DNA of 64,000 bases from Mesosutterella multiformis. Lineage in GTDB: Bacteria > Pseudomonadota > Gammaproteobacteria > Burkholderiales > Burkholderiaceae_F. The stretch lies in the NCBI RefSeq assembly GCF_003402575.1, contig NZ_BGZJ01000001.1, forward strand, positions 1,548,501 through 1,612,500. Direction: 5' to 3'. The translations under genes were made by a program, and so were the position numbers. Below the pieces are notes generated by a model that saw only the letters and a program-made list of their open reading frames with translations, was not told where the DNA came from and did not search any database. The number at the start of each line of letters is the position of its first letter. The stretch's first letter is position 1. Of this stretch, positions 33,054-41,086 are shown piece after piece.

Positions 33054-34011
33054 TTTTCTTTCCCGGACCAGACTTTTCCTTGAAGTCCTGAATGAAGAGA
33101 GTCTCAATCAGGCGGCTGAGAGCCTGGGGAAAAGCACGCCGCAGGTGAGCCGCGAAATCGCGAAGCTCGAGCAGGAGCTTCATGTAAAACTCTTTACCCG
33201 GCTTCCGACCGGGATCCGGGTCACCCGTGAGGGAGCCAAGTTTGCGGAGCAGATCCTTCCTCTGATAGAGCGGTTTGACACACTGGAAGAATCGCTTATC
33301 CGGGAAACGGACCAGGAAATCAACCTGTTCCTCCCTATTACAGAAGGGACCGAACTCTTTCAGAAATGGATTGCGAGGTTCGCTGAAGCGAACCCGGATG
33401 TTCGGGTCAATTCCCGGATCCGGGACCCCAATGCGGGCCAGAACGGCGGGTACTTCAATTATCAGGTGGTGCTTGAACGGGAACCCGCTGATGACACCCT
33501 GGTCGCCGTGAGGATCTGCAGTGTACCGCTCGTCTGCGTAGCGGCACCGGCTTATCTCGCGAAAGCGGGAACTCCAGAGTCTCCGGAAGACCTGCTACGG
33601 CACCTGATCCGGGTGTCCAGCCGGGAAATGGAGCTTCCGGTCACACTTCATGAAACCGGGACGGGCCGCTCTTACACAGTTCCCACAGGTCATGCGGGAG
33701 ATTCCGGTCTCGTTCTGGCTCTCAAAAACCGGGTGCTTGAAGGCGGCGGCATCGGTATTGCGGTTCCCCGCTATCTGGTCGAGTCAGAGCTTGAGACAGG
33801 TGACCTGATTGAAGTCCTTCCTGACTGGCAGATTGAGCCCGAAGTCATGTGGCTCCTGCGCCCACAGTCCCGGTTTCCGAGTGACGCGGGACAGAAGCTC
33901 GCCAGGTGGTTCAGGAAAGAGGCTTCCGAAAACCCTTCGCTCACTGTTTCAGAACGCCTGAACGTGTTCGGGAAACCTGCCCCTACCGATTTGCTTCGCC
34001 GGGATCTCTGA
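33040..34011 (+). CDS. LysR-family regulator, second of an overlapping pair
   Basis: A 323-residue LysR-like protein: helix-turn-helix (LFLEVLNEESLNQAAESLGK, STPQVSREIAKLEQELHVKL) and a shorter, divergent ligand domain (INLFLPITEGTELF). ATG 33040 lies within the end of the previous gene. Two similar LysR proteins made in equal amounts from one mRNA suggest a mixed oligomer or a duplicated sensor (inference). A terminator follows at 34029. Confidence 0.85.
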   Translation: MAKSDFLSRTRLFLEVLNEESLNQAAESLGKSTPQVSREIAKLEQELHVKLFTRLPTGIRVTREGAKFAEQILPLIERFDTLEESLIRETDQEINLFLPITEGTELFQKWIARFAEANPDVRVNSRIRDPNAGQNGGYFNYQVVLEREPADDTLVAVRICSVPLVCVAAPAYLAKAGTPESPEDLLRHLIRVSSREMELPVTLHETGTGRSYTVPTGHAGDSGLVLALKNRVLEGGGIGIAVPRYLVESELETGDLIEVLPDWQIEPEVMWLLRPQSRFPSDAGQKLARWFRKEASENPSLTVSERLNVFGKPAPTDLLRRDL

Positions 34012-34028
34012 CAATCCATCCTGAATTT

Positions 34029-34058
34029 TAAAAATACCCCTTCGGGGGTATTTTTTAT
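34029..34058 (+). terminator. terminator after the LysR pair
   Basis: AAAATACCCC and GGGGGTATTTT, TTC-type loop, followed by TTTATTG. Confidence 0.88.
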
Positions 34059-34257
34059 TGCCTTCTGACAAAACAGAAGAAAAACAACGTTTCTGTCCTA
34101 ACCTGACCGTAAATCATGACTTTTCATTACTGTCCTTTTGCTAAAAAAATGAAATGAATTTATGAATACAGTAATTAAAAGCCCCTATAATGAGTAGGTA
34201 ATATATCTTAACTTTGGAAATGCCTGTTCCGGAGCTTCTCTCCGGCTGGTTTCAATC

Positions 34258-35295
34258 ATGCAACGACGTACTGCCCTTTTTGTCCCTTTTCTCCTAGCTT
34301 CCGGTCTGGCAGCCAAAGCCGGAGCGCGAGCGGCTTATCGGGGACCTGTTTTTCAGGAAGTGGCAACGTCGGAGTACCAATGGAACAGCACGGCGGTTTC
34401 AAGAACCGGCCGTGTTTTTACGAGTTTTCCTACCCGGAATGAGTTTCCATCGTTCCATGTCGGGGAGCTTCGGGGCGGTGTTACCGTCTCATTCCTTCCC
34501 CGTGACGTAAACGAGTCTCTCGTCAACGTTTCCAATATCTTCATTGATGACGCTGACAGACTCTGGATTCTGGACTCCGGAAAGCTTGCCGGAAGACCGG
34601 TTAACAAGAGCGCGGCGCGTCTCATCTGCGTCAATATCACGCACCGTATGGTGCTCCAGACCTTTCGGATTCCTTCGGAACTCCTTGAGAGCAACAGTAC
34701 GCTCGCGAATGTCCGGGTGGATTCCCAGCAGAATATCGCTTTTATTTCGGACGGCGGCGCGGGCGGTCTGATTGTTCTTGACCTGGAGTCCGGCAAAGGA
34801 TGGCTCGGGCTTGATCGCTCGGTTCAGCAGACCCGCGCGAACGCGAAGTTCCTCGCGCTCCCGACCGGCAATTACTACCCGATCATGCCGAACATCGCGG
34901 CGCTTGCCCTTTCAGAAGACCGCCGCACGCTCTACTTCACGCCTCTCATTGAAACCAAGATTTATTCGATTCCGACTCATATTCTTCGGGATCGCAGTCT
35001 TCGCTCCCATGACCGGGCCCGCTACATCATGACAGAAGCGCGGGATGCCTTCCCGTCTGCCGGCATGGTTGAACGTTCCGGAGTGCTCTATTTCGGAGAT
35101 GTCCGTCATGACCGTGTTGCGTCGCTTCATCTGATGACGCACCGTGTCTCTGAAATGAAAACCCCGCCCCCGATCCGGTGGGCCGACGGTTTCTCGCTTG
35201 ATTCCCGGGGCAACATCTGGTTTACGGAAAGTGAAAGCAATGTTCCGGTTCAGCGCCGGTCGGCCTATCGCCTCTTCCGTATCGTCTGGGCCTGA
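34258..35295 (+). CDS. exported major royal jelly protein / Yellow-like beta-propeller protein
   Basis: A 345-residue protein with an N-terminal RR-type signal (MQRRTALFVPFLLASGLAA). Conserved pieces of the bacterial MRJP/Yellow family appear in order: RTGRVFTSFPTRNEFPSF, FIDDADRLWILDSGKL, ARLICVNI, VDSQQNIAFISDGGAGGL then IVLDLESGKGW, ALSEDRRTLYFTPL, and WADGFSLDSRGNIWFTES. The fold is a six-bladed propeller, and insect members act on dopachrome or bind amines; the bacterial role is unknown. It stands between a LysR pair and a heavy-metal-binding protein, without a clear operon. Confidence 0.75.
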   Translation: MQRRTALFVPFLLASGLAAKAGARAAYRGPVFQEVATSEYQWNSTAVSRTGRVFTSFPTRNEFPSFHVGELRGGVTVSFLPRDVNESLVNVSNIFIDDADRLWILDSGKLAGRPVNKSAARLICVNITHRMVLQTFRIPSELLESNSTLANVRVDSQQNIAFISDGGAGGLIVLDLESGKGWLGLDRSVQQTRANAKFLALPTGNYYPIMPNIAALALSEDRRTLYFTPLIETKIYSIPTHILRDRSLRSHDRARYIMTEARDAFPSAGMVERSGVLYFGDVRHDRVASLHLMTHRVSEMKTPPPIRWADGFSLDSRGNIWFTESESNVPVQRRSAYRLFRIVWA

Positions 35296-35425
35296 CGCAA
35301 TTTCTTTCGCGGTTACATTCGTGACCCCTCCTATCAACTGAGACTTTCGCAATTCCCCGAAGATCGCTTATGACCGTGGTTGTAAATGAGTATGATTACG
35401 TTTATCAGAAATAAGGAGCGTATTC

Positions 35426-35683
35426 ATGGTCAAAATGACGGTTGGCGTCAAAGGCATGATGTGCGCGATGTGCGAGTCGCATGTCGCCGGAGCCGTGCGG
35501 GACAAATTTGAAGTCGAAAAGGTGAAAGCCGATAAGGGTAAAGAAAACTGCGTCGTGATCGCAGCGCGTGAGATTCCGGAAACTGAACTCCGCGCCGCCA
35601 TTGATGCGACGGGATATGAAACCACCTCTTATCAGTCAGAGCCTTATGAGAAAAAGGGATTCTTCTCGAAACTCTTCGGCTGA
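35426..35683 (+). CDS. small heavy-metal-associated (HMA) domain protein, copper-chaperone-like
   Basis: An 85-residue protein with the HMA metal site GMMCAMCESHV (Cys13 and Cys16 of the CxxC), the beta-alpha-beta-beta-alpha-beta pattern, and a short Lys-rich tail KKGFFSKLFG. Such proteins bind Cu(I) or another soft metal and hand it to a transporter; no P-type ATPase gene is in the window. AAGGAG ribosome site. Confidence 0.85.
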   Translation: MVKMTVGVKGMMCAMCESHVAGAVRDKFEVEKVKADKGKENCVVIAAREIPETELRAAIDATGYETTSYQSEPYEKKGFFSKLFG

Positions 35684-35706
35684 TCGCTTTTTCTTCCTTT
35701 TCTCCT

Positions 35707-35738
35707 GAAGCCTGGATGTCGATCCGGGCTTTTTCTTT
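35707..35738 (+). terminator. terminator after the HMA gene
   Basis: AGCCTGGAT and ATCCGGGCT pair with one G-T pair, followed by TTTTCTTT. Confidence 0.7.
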
Positions 35739-36052
35739 GCCTGAAGCGACCCCACGGTCCCGATTAAAAAGTCATGTGAATGAATTCAGTCTTCTAGGCA
35801 AACTATCGTATTTTCTAGCGTCTACGCCCTATTTCCCGGCTTCTTTCTTTGATTCCTTTTGTTCCAAGTCATGTATATGAATTTGGATTGGGGTGTTTTT
35901 TTGTAATTTTTTAAACCAAAATCCTTACGTCGGCAGTTCGAAGGTGTTACGCACTCTGCTTTCGGGTTATGTCGGCATCCCACTTCGGAGATAAAAAAGA
36001 AATTCCCCTGGCACGCGCCAGAGAGAGTTTTCACGTTTGGAGATTTAGCGCA
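35739..36052. promoter_or_regulatory. dcuC upstream region with a 17-base direct repeat
   Basis: AAGTCATGTGAATGAATT (from 35769) and AAGTCATGTATATGAATT (from 35866) are nearly identical and 97 bases apart, in the region that should hold the promoter of the carrier gene at 36053. Such a pair is a reasonable candidate for regulator binding. No other gene is seen. Confidence 0.45.
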
Positions 36053-37348
36053 ATGCAGACATTTACAACAATCGTTGCCATTGTCGCAGTGATCGGCGTC
36101 ATCTGGGGTCTCATAAAGCGGTATGAAACCCGGCTGGTGCTGATTACCGGCGGCCTCGTCATGGCATTCCTGTCCTTTAAGCCGATGATTGCGTTCCATC
36201 AGTTCGATAAGTCAATGACGAACCCGAATCTGATCATCGCCATCTGCTCGGCCATGGGCTTTGCCGCGGTTGTGAAGCTTACCGGCTGCGATACGCATCT
36301 GGTTTCGCTTCTCACGAAGCCTCTGAAGAAACTGGGCCTGTTCCTTCTCCCGGCCTGTGGTCTTGTAACCGCTGTCGTCGCTGTTGCGCTCCCCAGTACG
36401 GCAGGCTGCTCCGCTGCTGTTGCTCCGACGCTAATTCCGATTCTCGTGCGTGCTGGCTTCAAGCCGGCGATCGCCGCGGCCATGATCATCGGCGGCGGTA
36501 TCGCGACATCCCCGTTCCTGAATCCTGGTGTTTCTCATAACGCCTTTATCGCGAAAATGGCCGGCATGGATGTGATGCAGCTGATTGCTTTCTCCGCTCC
36601 CCGCACAGTGGGTCTTGGCATTCTCGCCATCATCCTGATGACAGTCGTCTGCGTGGTTTATAAGGACTACAACAAGAACCAGACAGAAGAGGAAATGGAA
36701 GCCAATCTGGCGCTTGGCGGTACTGCCGGCAACGCGTCATTGCCTGAGCATCCGAATGTTCTTAAGGCTATTGCTCCGCTTCTCCCGGTGGTGATCCTGG
36801 TTGTCGCCTCAATCTGGTTCAAGGACCTGAAGGTTTCGGTCGGCACGGCCATGCTGCTCGGTACGATCTATGTGTTCCTCGTGACCCGCGCGAATCCTGC
36901 TGAAATTTCGAAGAAGTTCTTCGACGGTATGGGTGAAGGTTACGCGAAGATCATGGGCATCATCATCGCGGCCGGTGTCTTTGCATCCGGTCTGACGGCT
37001 GCCGGTGTGGTCGGCGACCTTGTTGAATTCCTGAAGCACGCGCAGTCGGTCGCTAAGCTCGGCGGTTCTGTCGGCCCGTTCCTTCTCGGCCTGATTACCG
37101 GTTCCGGTGACGCCGCTGCCTTTGCGTTCAACGAAGCTGTGACGCCTCATGCCGCTGAATTCGGTATGTCGATTCCGTCCCTCGGTGTTCTCGCGGCCTT
37201 TGCCGGTGCCTTCGGCCGTCAGGCTTCCCCGCTTTGCGGCGGTCTGATTCTGGTTGCCGGTATCGCGGGTGTCAACCCGATGGATATCGTCCGCCGTACG
37301 GCTCCTGTGATGGTGATCCTGCTTGTCTGCCTCTACATCGTCTCCTGA
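36053..37348 (+). CDS. dcuC: DcuC-family anaerobic C4-dicarboxylate carrier
   Basis: A 431-residue inner-membrane carrier with about 12-14 hydrophobic segments. Blocks of the family include CSAMGFAAVVKLTGCDTHLV, LPSTAGCSAAVAPTLIPIL, GGGIATSPFLNPGVSHNAF and LLGLITGSGDAAAFAFNEA. DcuC exports succinate or exchanges it for fumarate during anaerobic growth, which would fit the reductases of fumarate type in this window. Start ATG 36053 with GGAGAT upstream; an open extension of 28 codons lacks membrane character. Single-gene unit followed by hairpins. Confidence 0.88.
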   Translation: MQTFTTIVAIVAVIGVIWGLIKRYETRLVLITGGLVMAFLSFKPMIAFHQFDKSMTNPNLIIAICSAMGFAAVVKLTGCDTHLVSLLTKPLKKLGLFLLPACGLVTAVVAVALPSTAGCSAAVAPTLIPILVRAGFKPAIAAAMIIGGGIATSPFLNPGVSHNAFIAKMAGMDVMQLIAFSAPRTVGLGILAIILMTVVCVVYKDYNKNQTEEEMEANLALGGTAGNASLPEHPNVLKAIAPLLPVVILVVASIWFKDLKVSVGTAMLLGTIYVFLVTRANPAEISKKFFDGMGEGYAKIMGIIIAAGVFASGLTAAGVVGDLVEFLKHAQSVAKLGGSVGPFLLGLITGSGDAAAFAFNEAVTPHAAEFGMSIPSLGVLAAFAGAFGRQASPLCGGLILVAGIAGVNPMDIVRRTAPVMVILLVCLYIVS

Positions 37349-37395
37349 TGTATTGAAGCTTTCTGCCGGGGTCTGAGCCCCGGCAGAGGATCCAA

Positions 37396-37434
37396 AAAAG
37401 AAGCCCGGAAGTGTTAAATCTCCCGGGCTTTCGC
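37396..37434 (-). terminator. terminator of the aryl polyene operon
   Basis: On the minus strand AAAGCCCGG, loop, CCGGGCTT is followed by CTTTTTT, 20 bases beyond the stop at 37454. A second GC-rich hairpin (37361-37383) belongs to the dcuC side. Confidence 0.8.
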
Positions 37435-37453
37435 TTGTTCTAGGGAACCGCAT

Positions 37454-38686
37454 TTATGGAACGCGTTTGAAGATCAGTGAGGTATTGACGCCGCCGAACG
37501 CGAAATTGTTCGACGCGAAGCAGCTGATATCCAGGTTCCGGCCGCTCCCTGTGATGTGATCAAGCTCCGCGCAGGCCGGATCCGGGTGCACCAGATTCAG
37601 AGTCGGCGAGAACCATCCATCCCGCATCATCATAAGGGAGAGCCAGGCTTCCATCGCTCCGCAGGCCCCCAGCGTGTGGCCGAAATAGCTCTTCAGCGTC
37701 GACACCGGAACGTGGCTTCCATAGGCCGCGGCGGTCGCGAAGCTTTCCGCTTCGTCCCCCCGTGCAGTACCCGTACCGTGTGCGTTGACGTAGCCGATTT
37801 CGGACGCCGGCACTCCGGCTGACTCGAGCGCCATCCTGAGGCAGGCTTCCATCGTGATCCGATTCGGACTCGTTATATGCGTCGCGTCGCAGTTTGTCGC
37901 GAACCCGGCCACTTCACCGAGGATCGTGGCGCCGCGGGCTTTCGCGTGCTCATACTCCTCAAGCACGAGAGCCGCGCCCCCTTCACCGATCACAAGACCG
38001 TCACGGTCTTTATCAAACGGAGATGGTGTGAGTTCAGGAGTCTCGTTTTTGGTGCTGGCGGCGAAAAGCGCGTCAAACGCCGCAGTGTCCGCGGGGGAAA
38101 GCTCCTCCGCGCCGCCCGCGATCATGAGGTCTGCCTGACCGTAGCGGATTGCTTCAGCAGCGTACCCAATCGCCTGGCTTCCGGAAGTGCAGGCGGACGA
38201 TGTCGGAATGACGCGGCCTGTGATCCCGAAAAAGAGACTCACATTCACGGCCGCCGTATGCGGCATCATGCGGACATACGTGGTGCCGTTTACGAAATTC
38301 GTGTCATGCTGCAGCAGCATGCCGCCAAACTCCATGACACCGTCCAGACTTCCGCAGCAGGAGCCGAAAGCAACACCCATACGGCCTGAAGAGAGCACCG
38401 GGTCATTGATGAGACCGGCTGACTCGAGCGCGAATTCGGAGGATCGGACCGCGAGTTTCGAAACACGGCCCATCGAGCGGGTCTTTTTCCTCGTATAGGT
38501 GTCCGGAAGCGTGAAATCCTCAACCGGGGCCGCTATCCGGGCATTCAGTCCCTTATAGACATCCCAGTCTGTCATCCGCCTGACAGCGTTCCGGCAGAGC
38601 TGCAGACGCGGTTTGATCTCGTCCCAGCTGTTCCCGAAGGCGGTGACTCCGCCAGCCCCCGTAACGACTACCCGTCTCTCTTTCAT
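37454..38686 (-). CDS. beta-ketoacyl-ACP synthase (FabF-like, ApeR type) of the aryl polyene cluster
   Basis: A 410-residue condensing enzyme with catalytic Cys in SSACTSGSQA, His in NAHGTGTARGD and His in KSYFGHTLGACGAME, and the Gly-rich SNNFAFGGVNTSL end. Extends polyene chains from malonyl-ACP. Last gene of the minus-strand cluster; its ATG overlaps the TGA of the reductase gene (ATGA) and GGAGG lies 6 bases before it. In E. coli clusters this place is taken by ApeR; the assignment is by position and sequence style. Confidence 0.88.
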   Translation of the reverse strand: MKERRVVVTGAGGVTAFGNSWDEIKPRLQLCRNAVRRMTDWDVYKGLNARIAAPVEDFTLPDTYTRKKTRSMGRVSKLAVRSSEFALESAGLINDPVLSSGRMGVAFGSCCGSLDGVMEFGGMLLQHDTNFVNGTTYVRMMPHTAAVNVSLFFGITGRVIPTSSACTSGSQAIGYAAEAIRYGQADLMIAGGAEELSPADTAAFDALFAASTKNETPELTPSPFDKDRDGLVIGEGGAALVLEEYEHAKARGATILGEVAGFATNCDATHITSPNRITMEACLRMALESAGVPASEIGYVNAHGTGTARGDEAESFATAAAYGSHVPVSTLKSYFGHTLGACGAMEAWLSLMMMRDGWFSPTLNLVHPDPACAELDHITGSGRNLDISCFASNNFAFGGVNTSLIFKRVP

Positions 38687-39426
38687 GCGAGGCCTCCATC
38701 GACCGCGATGACCTGCCGCGTCACGTAACTCGCCCCCGGTGACATAAGGAAGCGGATGACTGACGCCACTTCTTCCGGTTTCCCGGCGCGCTTCATCGGG
38801 ATCATGCCGGTGATCGCTTTGAGTGCTGTTTCATCCATCTTCGTCATATCGGTGTCAATAAGACCCGGCGCCACAGCGTTCACGGTAATTTTCCGTTTGG
38901 CGAGCTCAAGAGCGAGTGACTTCGCAGCCGCGATGAGACCGCCCTTCGCCGCGCTGTAGTTTGTCTGACCGCGGTTTCCTATGAGCCCTGAGACGCTTGA
39001 AATCACGACAATACGGCCGCCGTCCCGAAGGCCGATCATCGGCATCACGCAGGGCTTCAGAACGTTATTAAACGAATTGAGATCGGTATTGATGACATCA
39101 AACCAGTCGCTGTCAGTCATCCCGGGGAACGCCGCGTCGCGCGTGATGCCGGCTGAATGCACGATACCCCAGTAGGCGCCGTGATGCTCAATATCCGCTT
39201 CAATCGCTGAGCGGCTCGCAGCTGGATCTGCGGCGTCAAAGACGACCGTCCAGGCGTCTGCCCCTTTTGAACGGAGTTCCTCCGCCAGCGCCTCAGCCCG
39301 CTCAGGGTGCGAGGACGCATGAAGCGCCACCCTGAAGCCGTCAGACGAAAGCGCTTCCGCGGTCGCCCGACCAATGCCGCCGGACGCCCCAAGAATAAGG
39401 ACCGATCTACCAGAGGCCTCTGTCAT
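38683..39426 (-). CDS. 3-ketoacyl-ACP reductase (FabG-like, ApeQ type)
   Basis: A 247-residue short-chain dehydrogenase. Cofactor site ILGASGGIGRATAEAL, catalytic Ser in VVISSVSGLIGN and Tyr-Lys in TNYSAAKGG, tail PEEVASVIRFLMSPGASYVT. Reduces the keto group after each condensation in polyene synthesis. Overlaps the preceding dehydratase stop by one base (TGATG). Confidence 0.9.
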   Translation of the reverse strand: MTEASGRSVLILGASGGIGRATAEALSSDGFRVALHASSHPERAEALAEELRSKGADAWTVVFDAADPAASRSAIEADIEHHGAYWGIVHSAGITRDAAFPGMTDSDWFDVINTDLNSFNNVLKPCVMPMIGLRDGGRIVVISSVSGLIGNRGQTNYSAAKGGLIAAAKSLALELAKRKITVNAVAPGLIDTDMTKMDETALKAITGMIPMKRAGKPEEVASVIRFLMSPGASYVTRQVIAVDGGLA

Positions 39427-39917
39427 CAGGCAGCCTTTCCGCCGAAAAGCTCGCGGTACTCTTTGTTGCTCGGCTGATAGACCGAGACGCGGCCCGTCGC
39501 GATCAGCGTGTCGCCATCCTTCATTTCACCCGCGAAAGAACCAATCGGTCCTTCATACACTTCGCGGTGCATCGTGATGCGGAAAGTCTTTCCTTCCGGA
39601 ATCACCGGAACCTCAATCTTCAGATTGCGGGCCGAGAGGAGATAGCCGATCGGGGCATCCTTCTCATCCTCAGGCTTATCCGACTTGTCCTGCTGACGCC
39701 AGTAACCCGCCCAGGCACCCACCGCCTGCGCCATCATTTCGATGCAGAGCGTTTCAGGGAGCCGGCCGTCCGGACGGCGGAAGGGTTCAAGGATCTTGGA
39801 ATCCGCCTCAGCAATCACGTCATCCTCGGTGAATTCAAGGATGCGGGACACGAGAAGCATCGGAGGACGCTGGGGCAAAAAGAGTTCCGGTTTCCCCGGA
39901 TTAAGAATCTGAGACAT
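39426..39917 (-). CDS. hotdog-fold 3-hydroxyacyl-ACP dehydratase (ApeP type)
   Basis: A 163-residue protein with hotdog-fold features: LPQRPPMLLVSRILEF (the His position of the usual HRxP replaced by Gln), then LCIEMMAQAVGAWAGYW with the Glu-Met-Ala-Gln helix. In aryl polyene clusters a pair of dehydratases act together, the other being fused to the ligase at 45747. ATG 39917 is preferred over a TTG six bases upstream. Confidence 0.82.
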   Translation of the reverse strand: MSQILNPGKPELFLPQRPPMLLVSRILEFTEDDVIAEADSKILEPFRRPDGRLPETLCIEMMAQAVGAWAGYWRQQDKSDKPEDEKDAPIGYLLSARNLKIEVPVIPEGKTFRITMHREVYEGPIGSFAGEMKDGDTLIATGRVSVYQPSNKEYRELFGGKAA

Positions 39918-39919
39918 CG

Positions 39920-41086
39920 TCAATCTGTTCCTAGAATCAAAGCCGCGTTGCTGCCGCCAAACGCGAAATTACAGCTCATCATAAGGGAGCCTGAGACGGC
40001 GGTAAATCGGCTCACAAGTGAAATTGGGGGTAATGCGGGGTCCGCAGGGACAGAGTCCGGGAGCTGAGGCGGAAGCACGGACCCCGGATTCTGAAGAAGA
40101 AGCGCGATCAGCGCGGCTTCTGCGGCTCCCGCGGCGCCGAGTGTGTGCCCGGTCAGGTTTTTGGTGGAGCTCGCGGTCACCCGGTCGCCAAACACCCGGT
40201 AAACGGCTTTTGCTTCCATCGAGTCATTGAGTTTTGTTCCTGTCCCGTGGAGGTTCAGGTAATCAATTGCGTCAGGCGTGACGCCTGCCATCTGAAGCGC
40301 TTCGCGGATCGCAGCTTCTGCTCCTTCTCCCTCTGGGTCAGGAGCCGACATGTGGTGAGCGTCTGACGATTCACCGAATCCCCGGACCGCGATCGGGCCC
40401 GGTTCCCGGCTGAGCCAGAGAAGCGCAGCCGCCTCTCCGATCGCGATCCCGTCCCGGATCCCGGAGAACGGAAGACAGCGGGTGTGGGAAAGCGCCTGCA
40501 GCGCGTCAAAACCGTTGATCGGAAGCTTCGCGAGGGTGTCGGCACCGCCCACGATAGCGGCGTCAATCATGCCGGCTTCAAGAAGCCTCACTCCTGAAAT
40601 GATGGCCCGGATACTGCTCGTACAGGCGGTCGACACGGTGTACGCGGGTCCCGTAGTACTCAGCCAGGCGGAAAGGAATTCAGACGGGTCACCGAGCTCC
40701 TGCGCTTCACCGCGGAAATCAGGGTCGGGTTCCCCCTTTCTGAAACCGCGGATATAGCCCGCGAACTCTTCAGATCCCGACGTGCTGGTCCCGAGAATAA
40801 TTCCGACACGGGAAGGATCCGAGCGGTCCAGCAGTTCCCGGAAACGGGGTTCCGAATTAAAGACCGACATCAGGGCGCGGTTATTCCGGCTCTGATGCTT
40901 TGCGAGATTCTCTGGAACCGCCGGTAAGTCTCCCGTCATATGACCGAAAGCGAGCGGTTCTCCTGAAAGAAGCCAGTGACTGTCAGGCGTAAATCCGGGG
41001 GCCTCATTTTTCCCGAGATTCGCGAGAATGTCCTGAGGCCTGGCCCCAAGCGCGCAGTCAAGCGCCACAGCGTGGATATAGACCAT
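39920..41086 (-). CDS. beta-ketoacyl-ACP synthase (ApeO type)
   Basis: A 388-residue condensing enzyme with the full catalytic set: VSTACTSSIRAI, NLHGTGTKLNDSMEAKAV and TKNLTGHTLGAAGAAEAAL, and SCNFAFGGSNAALI at the end. In described systems the ApeO-type synthase forms a heterodimer with the chain-length factor (here 49319). Its start overlaps the MMPL gene stop by one base. Confidence 0.86.
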   Translation of the reverse strand: MVYIHAVALDCALGARPQDILANLGKNEAPGFTPDSHWLLSGEPLAFGHMTGDLPAVPENLAKHQSRNNRALMSVFNSEPRFRELLDRSDPSRVGIILGTSTSGSEEFAGYIRGFRKGEPDPDFRGEAQELGDPSEFLSAWLSTTGPAYTVSTACTSSIRAIISGVRLLEAGMIDAAIVGGADTLAKLPINGFDALQALSHTRCLPFSGIRDGIAIGEAAALLWLSREPGPIAVRGFGESSDAHHMSAPDPEGEGAEAAIREALQMAGVTPDAIDYLNLHGTGTKLNDSMEAKAVYRVFGDRVTASSTKNLTGHTLGAAGAAEAALIALLLQNPGSVLPPQLPDSVPADPALPPISLVSRFTAVSGSLMMSCNFAFGGSNAALILGTD

